Assembly: GCF_014236655.1 (NCBI RefSeq)
Contig: NZ_JACMYG010000030.1
Coordinates: forward strand, 1-64,000
DNA length: 64,000 nt
Source: Pseudomonas kielensis
GTDB taxonomy: Bacteria > Pseudomonadota > Gammaproteobacteria > Pseudomonadales > Pseudomonadaceae
Reading direction: 5' to 3'
The notes beneath the pieces are model-generated. The model made no database searches. It saw nothing but the letters and a program-made list of their open reading frames with translations, and had not been told where the DNA came from. This document shows, one piece after another, positions 26,651-35,850 of the stretch. Position numbers and translations under genes: made by a program. Positions within the stretch are counted from its first letter, which is position 1. The number at the start of each line of letters is the position of its first letter.

Positions 26651-27910
26651 ATGCTAATCGCACTTGTTGTTTTGAACGCCCTTTATTTGATCTGCAGTCT
26701 GCTGTTCAACGCCGAGCTGCTCAACTTCGCTGGCGCTGATATCCCCCTCCGAAAACTCGAAGTCCTTGAGACGTATAGCCAGATCCTGGCGGCTACGAGC
26801 ATGTGCTTGCTGGTATGGCGAATCTGCTATCGACGTTACCAAGGCAAGGGGAGGGTGCTGTGGGTTTGGCTCGCAGCATCGACACTTGTTGTCACTCCGT
26901 TGACTTGGTGGTTTCAGGGGGCCGCTCCGGATTGGATCGCCGAGCAATTCCCCGGCTCGCTACGGGTTAGCAGCCTCTACGCATACGTCACCAAAAAGGG
27001 GTTGCTTTACGACTCCCTGACTATTCCGCAGATACCCTACAAGGCCTACAAGGACCAGGGAGAGGGCAAGGCTTTCATAGCAAACCTCGGCGTTCTGATG
27101 AGTGTTCAAGGCTCCTACGTCGAGCGCATCGACAAGAACTTCCAAGGCTTTTCAGCTGCAGTTTTTCGTGGCTACACCGTCCGTAATGGAGACGCGTTAT
27201 ACGAGCGGCTGCAAGAAACTGTCGTGCCCTCCATCAGTGACATCAGCAGGGCGTATGCACAGCTCGAAGGTTTTCGTGCAGGGGGAATTCCGGGGAGTGA
27301 GTGGCGACCGATCAAGTGGCCGAATGCTGGGGCAGATCTGGGGTACCAGCCGACCATTGACGAGTATGCCCGGTCAATCAATCCCGGTGTGCGGACACGA
27401 GATGCGCTGGCCAACACCACCGAGGTTCGCCACATGGCGAAAACCAAGCTCGGTCCTCTCTATGTGAAGGGCATGAACCTTCTGGCTACGCGAGAGCAGT
27501 ACCAGGCTTATCTGCCTGGCATTGCCGACAACATGGCCTATGACGTCGCTCACACCGACATCCACGGCGCTGAGGGTTTGAACGTCCTCAAGAATATGTG
27601 GTTTATCCCCTTCTCCCTTCTTAGCGGGTTGTTCTTCGGCGGCATCAGTCTTGTGGTCTTGATCATCTCGGGTATTGAGGCGCTTCGAAGCCTCCCCGGG
27701 CGAATTCGCTTCGTTCGACCGGTCGCCGTGATTTCGATCGTTATGCTGCCTCTCGTTGTTGGCAACGCAATTGTCGATAGCCCCGGTTATAGAGATGCGT
27801 TCAGGAGCTTGGGCAAACAGCCAGTTGTGCTTGCCACCGTTTTCCATTGGGCCATGTCCTCAGAAGCAATGCTTTACAACATCACAAGGCCTCTGCTGAA
27901 AGCAGAGTGA
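26651..27910 (+). CDS. Polytopic membrane protein with large extracytoplasmic domain
   Basis: This 419-residue protein has three N-terminal hydrophobic segments (about 1-20, 45-60, 75-92), a soluble domain of about 200 residues, and two or three hydrophobic segments after about residue 310 (LLSGLFFGGISLVVLIISG, VAVISIVMLPLVVGNAIV). I do not recognise a family. It starts a plus-strand run of envelope genes with gaps of 9 to 94 bases, probably one operon through 33085. Co-occurrence with ter genes suggests an envelope-stress role. Confidence 0.75.
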   Translation: MLIALVVLNALYLICSLLFNAELLNFAGADIPLRKLEVLETYSQILAATSMCLLVWRICYRRYQGKGRVLWVWLAASTLVVTPLTWWFQGAAPDWIAEQFPGSLRVSSLYAYVTKKGLLYDSLTIPQIPYKAYKDQGEGKAFIANLGVLMSVQGSYVERIDKNFQGFSAAVFRGYTVRNGDALYERLQETVVPSISDISRAYAQLEGFRAGGIPGSEWRPIKWPNAGADLGYQPTIDEYARSINPGVRTRDALANTTEVRHMAKTKLGPLYVKGMNLLATREQYQAYLPGIADNMAYDVAHTDIHGAEGLNVLKNMWFIPFSLLSGLFFGGISLVVLIISGIEALRSLPGRIRFVRPVAVISIVMLPLVVGNAIVDSPGYRDAFRSLGKQPVVLATVFHWAMSSEAMLYNITRPLLKAE

Positions 27911-27932
27911 CCTACACAAAGGGAGAGTCACC

Positions 27933-28790
27933 GTGCGTAAAAAGTTTCTCGTTTCAGTACTGGCATTGGCCATCGCAGCATCAACCTCTGGCTGCGCTGA
28001 GTTGGGCATCAACAAGCAACAGGCTGGTACCGCAGTGGGTGTCGTCGCTGGCGCTGTCATCGGGCAGTTCATCGGGAAAGGCAACGGACGGATCGTGGCA
28101 ACCCTGGTCGGCGGTGCACTGGGCGGTTACATCGGTAACAAAATCGGTGCAAAACTCGATGAGCAGGATCAGCAGGCCCTGGCGCAACGCACGCAAGATG
28201 CTTTGAACGCCTCGCCGAGCGGGTCCAGTTTGCCTGTGTCCTGGACATCGGCGCATTCCGGCGCTTCGGCGGAGATCGTTCAGGGCCAAGAGTTCACCCA
28301 AACCAAAACGGTTGAAGTGAAACGTGCACCTAAGATCGTTGCCGTCCCTTCGATGAAACTCATTAACGAGCAGTACGTCACCAAAAGCAGTTCGAACGTC
28401 CGCGCCGCGCCTGAAAAAGGCGCAGACAAAGTGGGTGGTTTGAAACCCGGCACCGAGTTCACTGCCGTTGGTTCGACAGGCGACTGGATTCTTGTCGGCC
28501 GCAAGGGTGTCACTGTCGGCTACGTCCACAAAGATTTGGTTGAACCAAAATCAGTAGCCGTTGCGAAGAGTGTGAAGCCCGCGGCCAACCTGGACGAGAT
28601 GAACGTCGCTGCCGACAAGGAAACAAAGGCCTTCGATCTGGATTCGATCCCGACGTTGCCAACTCAGCAGGTCGCTGCTGAAACGTCTTGCCGGCCGGTG
28701 ACCGTGAGCCTCAAAGCGGCCGACGGAAACACTGAGCAGGAGAAGAACACCTTCTGCAAACAAGCCAACGGCACCTGGGAACTCATCTAA
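27933..28790 (+). CDS. Glycine-zipper lipoprotein with SH3-type domain
   Basis: This 285-residue protein starts at GTG 27933 (GGGAGAG upstream). The signal peptide ends in STSGC, so it is lipidated. Residues 30-75 are a glycine-zipper membrane motif (GTAVGVVAGAVIGQFIG, then GGALGGYIGNKIGAKL). Residues 145-205 are a bacterial SH3 domain (KSSSNVRAAPEKGADKVGGL, GDWILVGRKG). The C-terminus has two cysteines near the end. Such proteins sit in the outer membrane or periplasm and bind peptidoglycan or peptides. It is the second gene of the envelope run. Confidence 0.85.
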   Translation: MRKKFLVSVLALAIAASTSGCAELGINKQQAGTAVGVVAGAVIGQFIGKGNGRIVATLVGGALGGYIGNKIGAKLDEQDQQALAQRTQDALNASPSGSSLPVSWTSAHSGASAEIVQGQEFTQTKTVEVKRAPKIVAVPSMKLINEQYVTKSSSNVRAAPEKGADKVGGLKPGTEFTAVGSTGDWILVGRKGVTVGYVHKDLVEPKSVAVAKSVKPAANLDEMNVAADKETKAFDLDSIPTLPTQQVAAETSCRPVTVSLKAADGNTEQEKNTFCKQANGTWELI

Positions 28791-28799
28791 GGGATCTTC

Positions 28800-30782
28800 A
28801 TGAAAAACCGCGCACTCGCTCTCGTTGTAGTGGGTGCTTGCGGCATCGCGCCGCAAGCCTGGGCTCACCAGCTCGCCTACTCGAAGACAGAACAGATCCA
28901 GGTGAACGTTGATGGTGAGGCGACCACCTGGTGCAAACCAGAAGTGGCCATCACCATGCAGCGCCCAACGTGGGATGACCAGAAGCCGCTGAACACGCTT
29001 CTATCGAAGCTCCCGTATATTCTCGGACAGGAATGCCCGACGGCCAAGGTCACCTGGAAAGCAGTCGACGCAAAGGGGGCGGTTTACGCCACCGGTGCGG
29101 GCAATGCGACCAATCTGGGCCTGGCCACGCTGACTTCACCGCCTGCCGCTCCGGCCGCTGCCGCGCCCGCTGTTTCGGTAGCCCCCGTGGCTTCTCCTCC
29201 TACGCCACCAGCAGCTGGGGCGGCTGCGTCTGTACTACCAGCCGCCGCTGCGCCTACTGAGCCTGCCGTCGCAGCGCCTGTGGCTGCTGCACCGGCCCCA
29301 GCGCCTGTAACGGCACCTGTGATACCACAACCAGCACCAGAGGCTTCACCCGCGCCAGTGCAACCGGTGCCGGTGGCTCAAGTACCTGTGACGGTTGCGC
29401 CCGTTGCCCCTGTTGCTCCTGTAGCTGCCGTGGCCACAGTACCTGTGGAGGCAGCTCCAGCCGCCGCCCCTAAGCCTGCCGCTCCAGCTGAAGCGCCGGC
29501 CGCTGTTGCCGCCGTTCCTACCGGTGACTTCGGCCGCTCATTGGTGCTGGCCAACCAGAACCTGATGGGGATTACCGACGGAAGCGGATGCAAATGGGTT
29601 ATCAGTAAGTCGGTAACTGATGAGTCCGATCCAAGTCTGTCCTTTGCGTCGACACCCGCCATGCCTTGCTCTGCATCAGGCTATGCCGAGGGGTCCTTTG
29701 ACAAATTGCGTTGGGCGGTACCGAACACCTATCGCGGTGATACCTGGTCAAAAACAACCGTGCACCCGAGCGGTCTGATGTTCAACCAGGCACTGGTCCC
29801 AGCGGTGAAAGGCAAGGCGCTTTCTTTCCTGAATAGCCGGGCAGACCAAGCACTCTTTCAGGTGGGTGAACTGCCTGCGCGTAACATGAAGGTGTATTTG
29901 GCCTTTGAGCGCCCCAACTACCGTGTCCTGTCGCCGTTCTCCAGTGATCCGTATTACGTAGTGATCACTGCAGATGAGGCATTTGCTCTTGATGCGGTTG
30001 AGTTGAAGCGCGCTGTGGTTGAGGTCTACCAATTGGTGAAGGCAACGTCGCCAACGACCGTCGGCCTGTCGAACCTCTTCTTCGCCAAGAACTTCGAAGC
30101 GCTTTACCCCGAGGGATACGCGTCGGAAACCAAAGACAACATTCTCAAAACGCGTATGGGCGAGAACCGTGGTGAGTTTTACTTCGATGCTCGCCAAGGC
30201 AATAACTTCGCCCTGCGTCGCGAGGAGATCCGCCTGAGAGAAGTACGTCGCCTGCAGCAGCAAATGGCTGAGCTGCACACACGCGTCTTGGAGCGTTACG
30301 AACAACTCAAATCCGGGATGAAGGAATTCGAAGGTCGGGAGGCTGAAGCGCTGGCGCAGATGGCCGGTATCAAAGTCACCTTCCCATCGCCGATCGCAAT
30401 GCAGGACCCGAGCTCTTCAAAGTCCGCTGTGCCGATGATGATTCACGTCACCGGAAAGAGCGGCGACTTCTACGAGGTCGACTTCCCACGTAAGGGGCGT
30501 GTACAGGCTGATGCTGAACTGGAGAGCCAGTGGTACGTGCTGCCGGCGGCAAACATGACACCCTTCCTGCCGCTCGAAGACGGTCGCGCCGTTCCTACGT
30601 ATCGCGTGTATACCGCTGGCGCGGCTGAGGCCTGCAAGCAAGACCACTGTGCTGACAGAGTGTCATTTGGTGCCGTACTGGCCAAGGAATTTCCTAGCGC
30701 CGGGATCGACTTCAACTGGACGCCTGCAGTCTCTCAGCAGCACGTGATTGATTGGCAGCAAGCATCTGCTCAAATTCAGTAA
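28800..30782 (+). CDS. Secreted Ala/Pro-rich periplasmic protein, unknown
   Basis: This 660-residue protein has a Sec signal peptide (ends about PQAWA). A small N-terminal domain (to about 105) with two cysteines is followed by a low-complexity linker of about 130 residues made of Ala, Pro and Val. The large C-terminal domain (about 245-660) includes a helical, coiled-coil-like part (REEIRLREVRRLQQQMAELH). I do not know the family. The long disordered linker suggests a protein that spans or reaches across the periplasm. It starts 9 bases after the SH3 lipoprotein gene. Confidence 0.75.
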   Translation: MKNRALALVVVGACGIAPQAWAHQLAYSKTEQIQVNVDGEATTWCKPEVAITMQRPTWDDQKPLNTLLSKLPYILGQECPTAKVTWKAVDAKGAVYATGAGNATNLGLATLTSPPAAPAAAAPAVSVAPVASPPTPPAAGAAASVLPAAAAPTEPAVAAPVAAAPAPAPVTAPVIPQPAPEASPAPVQPVPVAQVPVTVAPVAPVAPVAAVATVPVEAAPAAAPKPAAPAEAPAAVAAVPTGDFGRSLVLANQNLMGITDGSGCKWVISKSVTDESDPSLSFASTPAMPCSASGYAEGSFDKLRWAVPNTYRGDTWSKTTVHPSGLMFNQALVPAVKGKALSFLNSRADQALFQVGELPARNMKVYLAFERPNYRVLSPFSSDPYYVVITADEAFALDAVELKRAVVEVYQLVKATSPTTVGLSNLFFAKNFEALYPEGYASETKDNILKTRMGENRGEFYFDARQGNNFALRREEIRLREVRRLQQQMAELHTRVLERYEQLKSGMKEFEGREAEALAQMAGIKVTFPSPIAMQDPSSSKSAVPMMIHVTGKSGDFYEVDFPRKGRVQADAELESQWYVLPAANMTPFLPLEDGRAVPTYRVYTAGAAEACKQDHCADRVSFGAVLAKEFPSAGIDFNWTPAVSQQHVIDWQQASAQIQ

Positions 30783-30793
30783 GGCAACCGACT

Positions 30794-32005
30794 ATGAAAA
30801 CGATGAACAAGAAGCACATCCTCATCGCCGCTGCGGTCGCCGGTATTGCGATTCTTGCGGCTGGTGTGGGGTTATCGAGCTCCGGCAAGAAGCAAGCGCT
30901 GCGTCAGTACGATGAGATGAAGGAACAGTACTTCCTCGAGAACGTCCTGAGCGAGGGAGATATTTCCTATTCCTTCTGGTCGGGAAACGTCACCGTTGAA
31001 ACACCAGAAATCCGCCTGGTTGCAGCAGAGACCAACGGCGCAGATAAATTCCTGAAAGGGATTATGGGGCTGCTCGGTGGAATGGACTCCGGGGCAAAAG
31101 AGTCTGCCCTGGTCGAATGGTCACGGTATCTGCTTTCGTCCAGTACTGGTGGCGGTCGTGCCGGTGGCGTTTACTTGAAGGCCGACGCCCTCAAGGTTAG
31201 CCGCGAAGGTGATAACAAGAAGGGCGAGATTCATGTCCAATTGTTGGGCATGGACATGAGTACTCCTTACCTGTCGCACAAAGGCACAGATGTGGTCCTG
31301 CCTTCGGAAGTAGCGGATGAGATCCAGCCGCGCGCGGAGATGGATCAGTACGGAGGCGTGGTCAAGTCGCCCTACTCGTGGGGTAGCAATATCGTCCAAC
31401 GTCTGCCGTTCACTGGTGCATTTATCACCGGCGCTACAGGGGAGTTCGGCACCAAAGTTGACTTGGACTTCAAGCTCACGCGCTCCAGCGACGGCGAAGG
31501 CTCGGTCGAGTTTGTAGTGGTGCATCGTAATGACGGCAGCGAAGTTGGCCGGATTGTGCGCGAGGCTAAATTTGCGTCCATCCCAGAGCTTGACGATGTC
31601 CAGGCGCAACTCAAGAGCGCGCTAAGTGGCTTCATCATGGGGGCTTACAGTACGTCCATGGGCCAGGCCGTAATTGCGGAAGCCGCAGGTGACTTTGCTC
31701 GTAAGACCAAGGTGGCCAGCTACTCGCTGACCTACAAGGGCTTCGACCAGTTAAAGGAGTCGTTCGACGAATTCAAGGCCGCTACCAAGCGTGAGGAGTT
31801 CACCGGCTTTTGCAATGAAACAGGCCTATCAGGTTATCAGAGTGACTTTGGAGTCAAGGGCAAGGATCACAGCGATTCGGAGTGCGCGATCGCTCAAAAG
31901 CTGGCCACCGATGCCAAGTTTGAAGAGTCCTACATTTTCAAGGAAGACAAGTCGTTATTTTCCGGCCTGTTCGTGAGCAAAAGCTTCACGCTTGAGACGA
32001 ACTGA
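30794..32005 (+). CDS. N-terminally anchored periplasmic protein, unknown
   Basis: This 403-residue protein starts at ATG 30794, 11 bases after the previous stop. It has one N-terminal hydrophobic anchor (HILIAAAVAGIAILAAGVGL) and a soluble periplasmic region with LSEGDISYSFWSGNVTVETP, reminiscent of DUF945/YdgA-like beta-rich proteins, although I cannot confirm membership. Two cysteines lie in the C-terminal third. It belongs to the envelope operon downstream of ter. Confidence 0.7.
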   Translation: MKTMNKKHILIAAAVAGIAILAAGVGLSSSGKKQALRQYDEMKEQYFLENVLSEGDISYSFWSGNVTVETPEIRLVAAETNGADKFLKGIMGLLGGMDSGAKESALVEWSRYLLSSSTGGGRAGGVYLKADALKVSREGDNKKGEIHVQLLGMDMSTPYLSHKGTDVVLPSEVADEIQPRAEMDQYGGVVKSPYSWGSNIVQRLPFTGAFITGATGEFGTKVDLDFKLTRSSDGEGSVEFVVVHRNDGSEVGRIVREAKFASIPELDDVQAQLKSALSGFIMGAYSTSMGQAVIAEAAGDFARKTKVASYSLTYKGFDQLKESFDEFKAATKREEFTGFCNETGLSGYQSDFGVKGKDHSDSECAIAQKLATDAKFEESYIFKEDKSLFSGLFVSKSFTLETN

Positions 32006-32089
32006 TCACCACATTTCCTAGAGCCTGGAGTGCGGTCCGCCGTACTCCACGGTCACCAAAAAAAATCTCAAGACAAAGGCAGGCATTTC

Positions 32090-32566
32090 ATGACGAACGT
32101 TTCCAAATGGGCAATCACGGCGCTCTGCTCGGTGCTGCTGGCCGGTTGCGGTTCAAGCCAGGACAAAGCTGAAGAACTGGTCAAGTTGATGGGCATGGAC
32201 GTCCAATACAAGATGGTAGTGCAAGTCGCCACGTCGGGTTATGCATCCAAATATCGCGAAGTCGCGCCAGAAAAAATCAAGGCCGTGATCGAGGACAACA
32301 TTTCCCAGGACCTACTGAAAGACACCCTGGTCCAGGTCTACGCAGATCACTTTGATGCCGACGAACTCGAATTGATGATCGAGGCCAACAAGCATCCGGA
32401 TCAGGCGATGAAAATTATCATGGGCTCTAAGGACGGCATGAAATTGGCCAAGAAAACCATGGAAGTCCAGGTTGATCTACAGCGTGATATGGCCAAGGCG
32501 TTCGAGGATCGTGATGAAGACATCGTGGACGAGTTGGACGACCTTCAGAAAGAAGCTCGCGGCTGA
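32090..32566 (+). CDS. DUF2059-type lipoprotein
   Basis: This 158-residue lipoprotein starts at ATG 32090. The lipobox is LLAGC (Cys near 20). The mature part is helical and matches the DUF2059 pattern: EELVKLMGMDVQYKMVV, then YADHFDADELELMIEANKHP and GSKDGMKLAKKTMEV. DUF2059 proteins are secreted or periplasmic and of unknown function. An in-frame start at 32030 would put a charged stretch before the signal peptide, so it is rejected. Confidence 0.8.
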   Translation: MTNVSKWAITALCSVLLAGCGSSQDKAEELVKLMGMDVQYKMVVQVATSGYASKYREVAPEKIKAVIEDNISQDLLKDTLVQVYADHFDADELELMIEANKHPDQAMKIIMGSKDGMKLAKKTMEVQVDLQRDMAKAFEDRDEDIVDELDDLQKEARG

Positions 32567-32659
32567 TCTGTCATTTGCCTTCTTGTGCCCGAACCACGGT
32601 TATCGAGGCGGCAATTACGAACAGTTTCAGGTAGCGTTTGGCAATTAATGGAGGGTGGG

Positions 32660-33085
32660 ATGAGGCTATTTTTGGTAATGCTGCTGGCGCTCAGCGGCTT
32701 CGCTCACGCCGGTTGCGGCAGCATCAACAACGACGATCAACGCGCCTACTGCTACGTCAAAGAAGGGAATGGGAGTTGCGCGAGCATTAAGGACGACGAT
32801 CTGCGCGCTACCTGCTATGTGGAGGCCGGCAATGGCAGTTGTGCGAGTATCCGTGATGATGACAAGCGCAAATACTGCTACGTGAAAGAGGGCAACGGAA
32901 GCTGTGCAAGCATCAACAATGACGACTTGCGTAACGCCTGCTACGTCGAAACAGGCAACGGCAGTTGCGCGAGTATCCGCGACGACGACCAGCGATACCT
33001 GTGCTACGCCAAGACTGGCAATGGCAGTTGCGGGAGCATCAAAAACGATGACATGCGACGTCAGTGTGAAATGGTAAAGCGCTGA
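32660..33085 (+). CDS. Secreted cysteine-rich tandem-repeat protein
   Basis: This 141-residue protein has a signal peptide (LFLVMLLALSGFAHA) and then about six units of 20-21 residues with the pattern C-x-SI-xx-DDxR-xx-CYV-xx-GNGS. Each unit has two cysteines, so an all-disulfide solenoid exported to the periplasm is likely. GAGGGTGGG just upstream supports ATG 32660. The DNA repeats with a period of about 63 bases. I do not recognise a named family. It closes the plus-strand envelope gene run. Confidence 0.8.
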   Translation: MRLFLVMLLALSGFAHAGCGSINNDDQRAYCYVKEGNGSCASIKDDDLRATCYVEAGNGSCASIRDDDKRKYCYVKEGNGSCASINNDDLRNACYVETGNGSCASIRDDDQRYLCYAKTGNGSCGSIKNDDMRRQCEMVKR

Positions 33086-33132
33086 CTGGCTTGCTTTAGC
33101 CTAGCCGTAACAAGGAATCGCACCTACAAAAA

Positions 33133-33160
33133 AATGCCAGTCAGGTAACTGACTGGCATT
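33133..33160 (-). terminator. Terminator between the repeat protein and DUF1523 genes
   Basis: AATGCCAGTCAG and CTGACTGGCATT form a perfect 12-bp stem with a GTAA loop. An A-run at 33126-33134 gives a U-run on the minus strand, so it mainly ends the DUF1523 transcript and probably works both ways. Confidence 0.85.
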
Positions 33161-33212
33161 CATTCTGCGGTTAACGAATCTTCCAAGCTGAAAAGGCGGG
33201 TGGTTCAACTGT

Positions 33213-33755
33213 TCAACCCAGTACTTCGCCCCTGGTCTTGCGCTTGAATCGCCGGCGCATGAAAAACACCACAAACAAAATCAGTAGCGTGCCTACGCTG
33301 AGGAAGATCGTGTTGAACCAAGGAAACGGCTCTTCGCGACTGTTTGTGGCTTCGATGTCTGTGATGTTTGGGAACACGGACAAGATTTGAATGCGCCAGC
33401 CGTAGTAACGGATCAGCGCCAGTTGCTGGGCATCTCGTGAGTAACCCTGAGCCTTTGCCTGAACGTCGGCCGAATCAAACTTGAAGTACCACGGAAAACT
33501 CCAGCCGGTGTCGTCGTTTCGGTAAACTTTTACCACTTTCGATGTTGGGTGTTCAGTGTTAATGAAATACACGTCCCGGGTCGGGCCGTCGGCCGGGTTT
33601 TCAGCATTGATGACGCCGTCATCGTCCACACGTTTTACCTCAACGCCGGTGATGGCCACCACGTCGTACTGCGGCAAAACATAAAACAGACCCAGTCCCG
33701 CACCAGTGATTACGAGCAAGAATGCGCCGACAATCACCCCTTTAATCCACTTCAT
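33213..33755 (-). CDS. DUF1523-family membrane protein
   Basis: This 180-residue protein has an N-terminal membrane segment (GVIVGAFLLVITGAGLGLFY), a periplasmic domain with PQYDVVAITGVEVKRVD, TRDVYFINT, VYRNDDTGWSFPWYFKFDSA, and a C-terminal membrane segment followed by a basic tail (MRRRFKRKTRGE). The pattern is that of DUF1523, a family of unknown function. It ends 53 bases from a strong terminator. Confidence 0.85.
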   Translation of the reverse strand: MKWIKGVIVGAFLLVITGAGLGLFYVLPQYDVVAITGVEVKRVDDDGVINAENPADGPTRDVYFINTEHPTSKVVKVYRNDDTGWSFPWYFKFDSADVQAKAQGYSRDAQQLALIRYYGWRIQILSVFPNITDIEATNSREEPFPWFNTIFLSVGTLLILFVVFFMRRRFKRKTRGEVLG

Positions 33756-33888
33756 TTATGTGCTCCATTTTGATCGTCGAATTCTGCCCCAATTTGATCT
33801 TGGGTATTCACCTTTGACCGCTGGGGTGCTACTAAACTTGGTTAGCAAATGTGTAGGTGCTGCAGTGATAGTAACGTGGCACAAAAAA

Positions 33889-33910
33889 AGCCCAGGAAAT
33901 CTCCCGGGCT
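33889..33910 (-). terminator. Terminator of the LprI-like minus-strand gene
   Basis: AGCCCAGG and CCCGGGCT form a stem with one mismatch and a 6-base loop. The preceding run of seven A residues is a U-run on the minus strand. Confidence 0.75.
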
Positions 33911-33953
33911 ACTTGTTTACTAAAGCACGCGATCGCGTTCCGATCGCCCTGGC

Positions 33954-35123
33954 TTATGCAGGTGCTGTATCAAATTCCAGGCATTCGGAAAGTGAGGTGA
34001 ACTCAGGTCGCCGGCAGACCCAGGCAGTAAAAGCGGTGTAAGCCACCGACAAGCCTGTGATCAGAGCCATCGTTTGCTTCTTCTCTCGACTGTTTCTAGC
34101 AGCAGCACGCGCTTGGGATTCACCTTTGCGTCTGGCACTGTTCGAAAAGAGAGACGCGATCAGCATTCCAATCAACGCGTAGAACACTGTGATGAGAGTG
34201 AGCTTGGCAACAATAACTAGGGTGATACTCAGAGCTCCCTGGTTTGTCCGGAAGGTCGCGAATACGGCATATGCAATGGCCAAGATAATCCCGGTACCCA
34301 ACGCTATCCCTGAGACCAAGCCAGGCATTTCAAGCCAGCGAAGGATCAGAGCCGCAACCGCTCCGATCGCGGGCAGCGCATTCGTGATCGCAGCATCGGT
34401 GTAGTCGGTGTAGATCGTGGCAGCCTCTGTGTGGTGTCTCCAGATCGCCAGGCAGGTGATCAAAGATCCTATCAAGAGCGTGTATTTCCATGCCGGGCCT
34501 GCCCAGAAGGCCTGCCACATGCGTAGCACTGCTGGTTTCCCAGCTACAGGCTGAGCAGGGCGCACTTGCTGTGCCGAAACCACATTGGCTGGGCTCTGAG
34601 AGGAGGGCGCCGGTTGCACACTTTGTGATTGTGTTTGAGCCACCTGGTGCGGCTGAGCAGATTGCTGTTTTTGTTGACGGAATTGTTCCTGAGCGATCCG
34701 GTACTGCTGATCTCTTTGTGAGTTGGCAAGATCCTCTGCCTGGCGCTGAGCTTCATACTCATCCTTGCGCAGCTTCTCTTCTGCAGCGTATGCCTTACTT
34801 TTTTCAACGCGTGAGTAACTATCCAGAAAGGTGACACGAGCTCCCAAGGTTTGATCGAGACACTTCTGGGTGGTGCACTGGTCTCGCACCGATAGCCATT
34901 CGCGTTGTGATTGCCGTAGCTCATCCGGGTGTTCCGTTTCAGCGAGGGCTTTTTGATAGGAGCGCGCCAGAATGCTGTCGACGCCACTCAGATAGCCGTC
35001 ATTACAGATGCTGGATTCCGCAAAATTTGCGGCCTTAGAACAATCAAAGCTTGCTGCTATTGAGTTACAGGCCACTAATGCCAGCGTAAATGCGAGAGCG
35101 TTGCGAAACATCATCCGGTTCAT
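33954..35123 (-). CDS. LprI-like (DUF1311) domain fused to membrane domain, paralogue
   Basis: This 389-residue protein has a signal peptide, then an LprI/DUF1311 domain with SFDCSKAANFAESSICND, QREWLSVRDQC, QKC. A glutamine-rich helical linker of about 75 residues and four or five hydrophobic segments with IYTDYTDAAI and FRTNQG follow. Both halves match the protein at 21050-22006, but the linker here is longer. The pair frames the ter envelope gene block on opposite strands. A role in lysozyme or envelope stress is possible, but function is unknown. Confidence 0.75.
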   Translation of the reverse strand: MNRMMFRNALAFTLALVACNSIAASFDCSKAANFAESSICNDGYLSGVDSILARSYQKALAETEHPDELRQSQREWLSVRDQCTTQKCLDQTLGARVTFLDSYSRVEKSKAYAAEEKLRKDEYEAQRQAEDLANSQRDQQYRIAQEQFRQQKQQSAQPHQVAQTQSQSVQPAPSSQSPANVVSAQQVRPAQPVAGKPAVLRMWQAFWAGPAWKYTLLIGSLITCLAIWRHHTEAATIYTDYTDAAITNALPAIGAVAALILRWLEMPGLVSGIALGTGIILAIAYAVFATFRTNQGALSITLVIVAKLTLITVFYALIGMLIASLFSNSARRKGESQARAAARNSREKKQTMALITGLSVAYTAFTAWVCRRPEFTSLSECLEFDTAPA

Positions 35124-35360
35124 CCCTAATTCCGTTATCCAGTGCCCAGCAGGACATAGTGGTTATCGGCCGGGCATGTGAATACGTGAGGAGAACCTGC
35201 ATGCTCGTGTGGACGCGTCAGTTGAAGTCTTGAGCAGCAACATTTCCTTCCCGGGGGATTTTTGTTGTCAGATGCCGACGTTGACAGGGCTGTACTACCA
35301 GCCCATCTTTCCTAGAAGAACGTCACCCGTCGTGGAACATGGCCGGTCAAGAGGCGACCT

Positions 35361-35811
35361 ATGTTGGCTGAATTGCTGCCTAAACCGGTGTACCGTCACT
35401 ACCGACGTCATCTTGGAGTTTCACTTCAAATTGGCGTAGGGGCATCAGAGCAAGAGAACCACGAGATTATCGCGGCAGGATTCGCAGCCGAGAGATTCAA
35501 ATTGCTTAGCGAATCTGGCGTGTACGACGCAGTCGCCCTTGAAAAGATTATGCCGGTTGGGACCCTTAACGCCCGATTGGCTCGCCGACAACGCTTAAAT
35601 CTGGACGAGAGTGATCGGTTGTTCCGACTTGCACATGTGACAGCAATGGCAGAGGCGCTGTTCGGAGACGTCAAAAAAGCCCAGCGCTGGCTGAGCAAGC
35701 CTAAGCAACGTTTTGCCAAGGAACAGCCCCTCGCACTGTTATCCACTACCCAGGGCACTCGGATGGTCGAGAAACTGCTGATTCAGGTTTGCCGAGGGGA
35801 TGGTCTTATAA
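35361..35811 (+). pseudogene. Xre/MbcA/ParS-type antitoxin, frameshifted near its C-terminus
   Basis: The N-terminal 140 residues match antitoxins of Xre-RES modules: PVGTLNARLARRQRLNLDES (HTH), then FGDVKKAQRWLSKPKQRFA (toxin-binding domain). A single extra T in the GGTTT at 35786-35790 shifts the frame. Without it the protein would end LLIQVAEGMVL with TAA at 35809-35811, a normal C-terminus for the family. As it stands, the frame runs on to 35909 with unrelated residues. No RES toxin gene follows, so this is an orphan antitoxin remnant or carries a sequencing error. Confidence 0.65.
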
Positions 35812-35850
35812 CGGGTGCACTGATCTTTGGTGGCAAGTCGATGAGCCACG

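Noticed and set aside
29100..29520. Long low-complexity GC-rich stretch
   Set aside because: It is the in-frame Ala/Pro/Val linker of the 660-residue secreted protein, not an independent repeat array.
32700..33080. Periodic DNA repeats of about 63 bases, considered as a CRISPR-like or iteron array
   Set aside because: The periodicity is codon-level and encodes the cysteine-repeat protein; there are no unique spacers.
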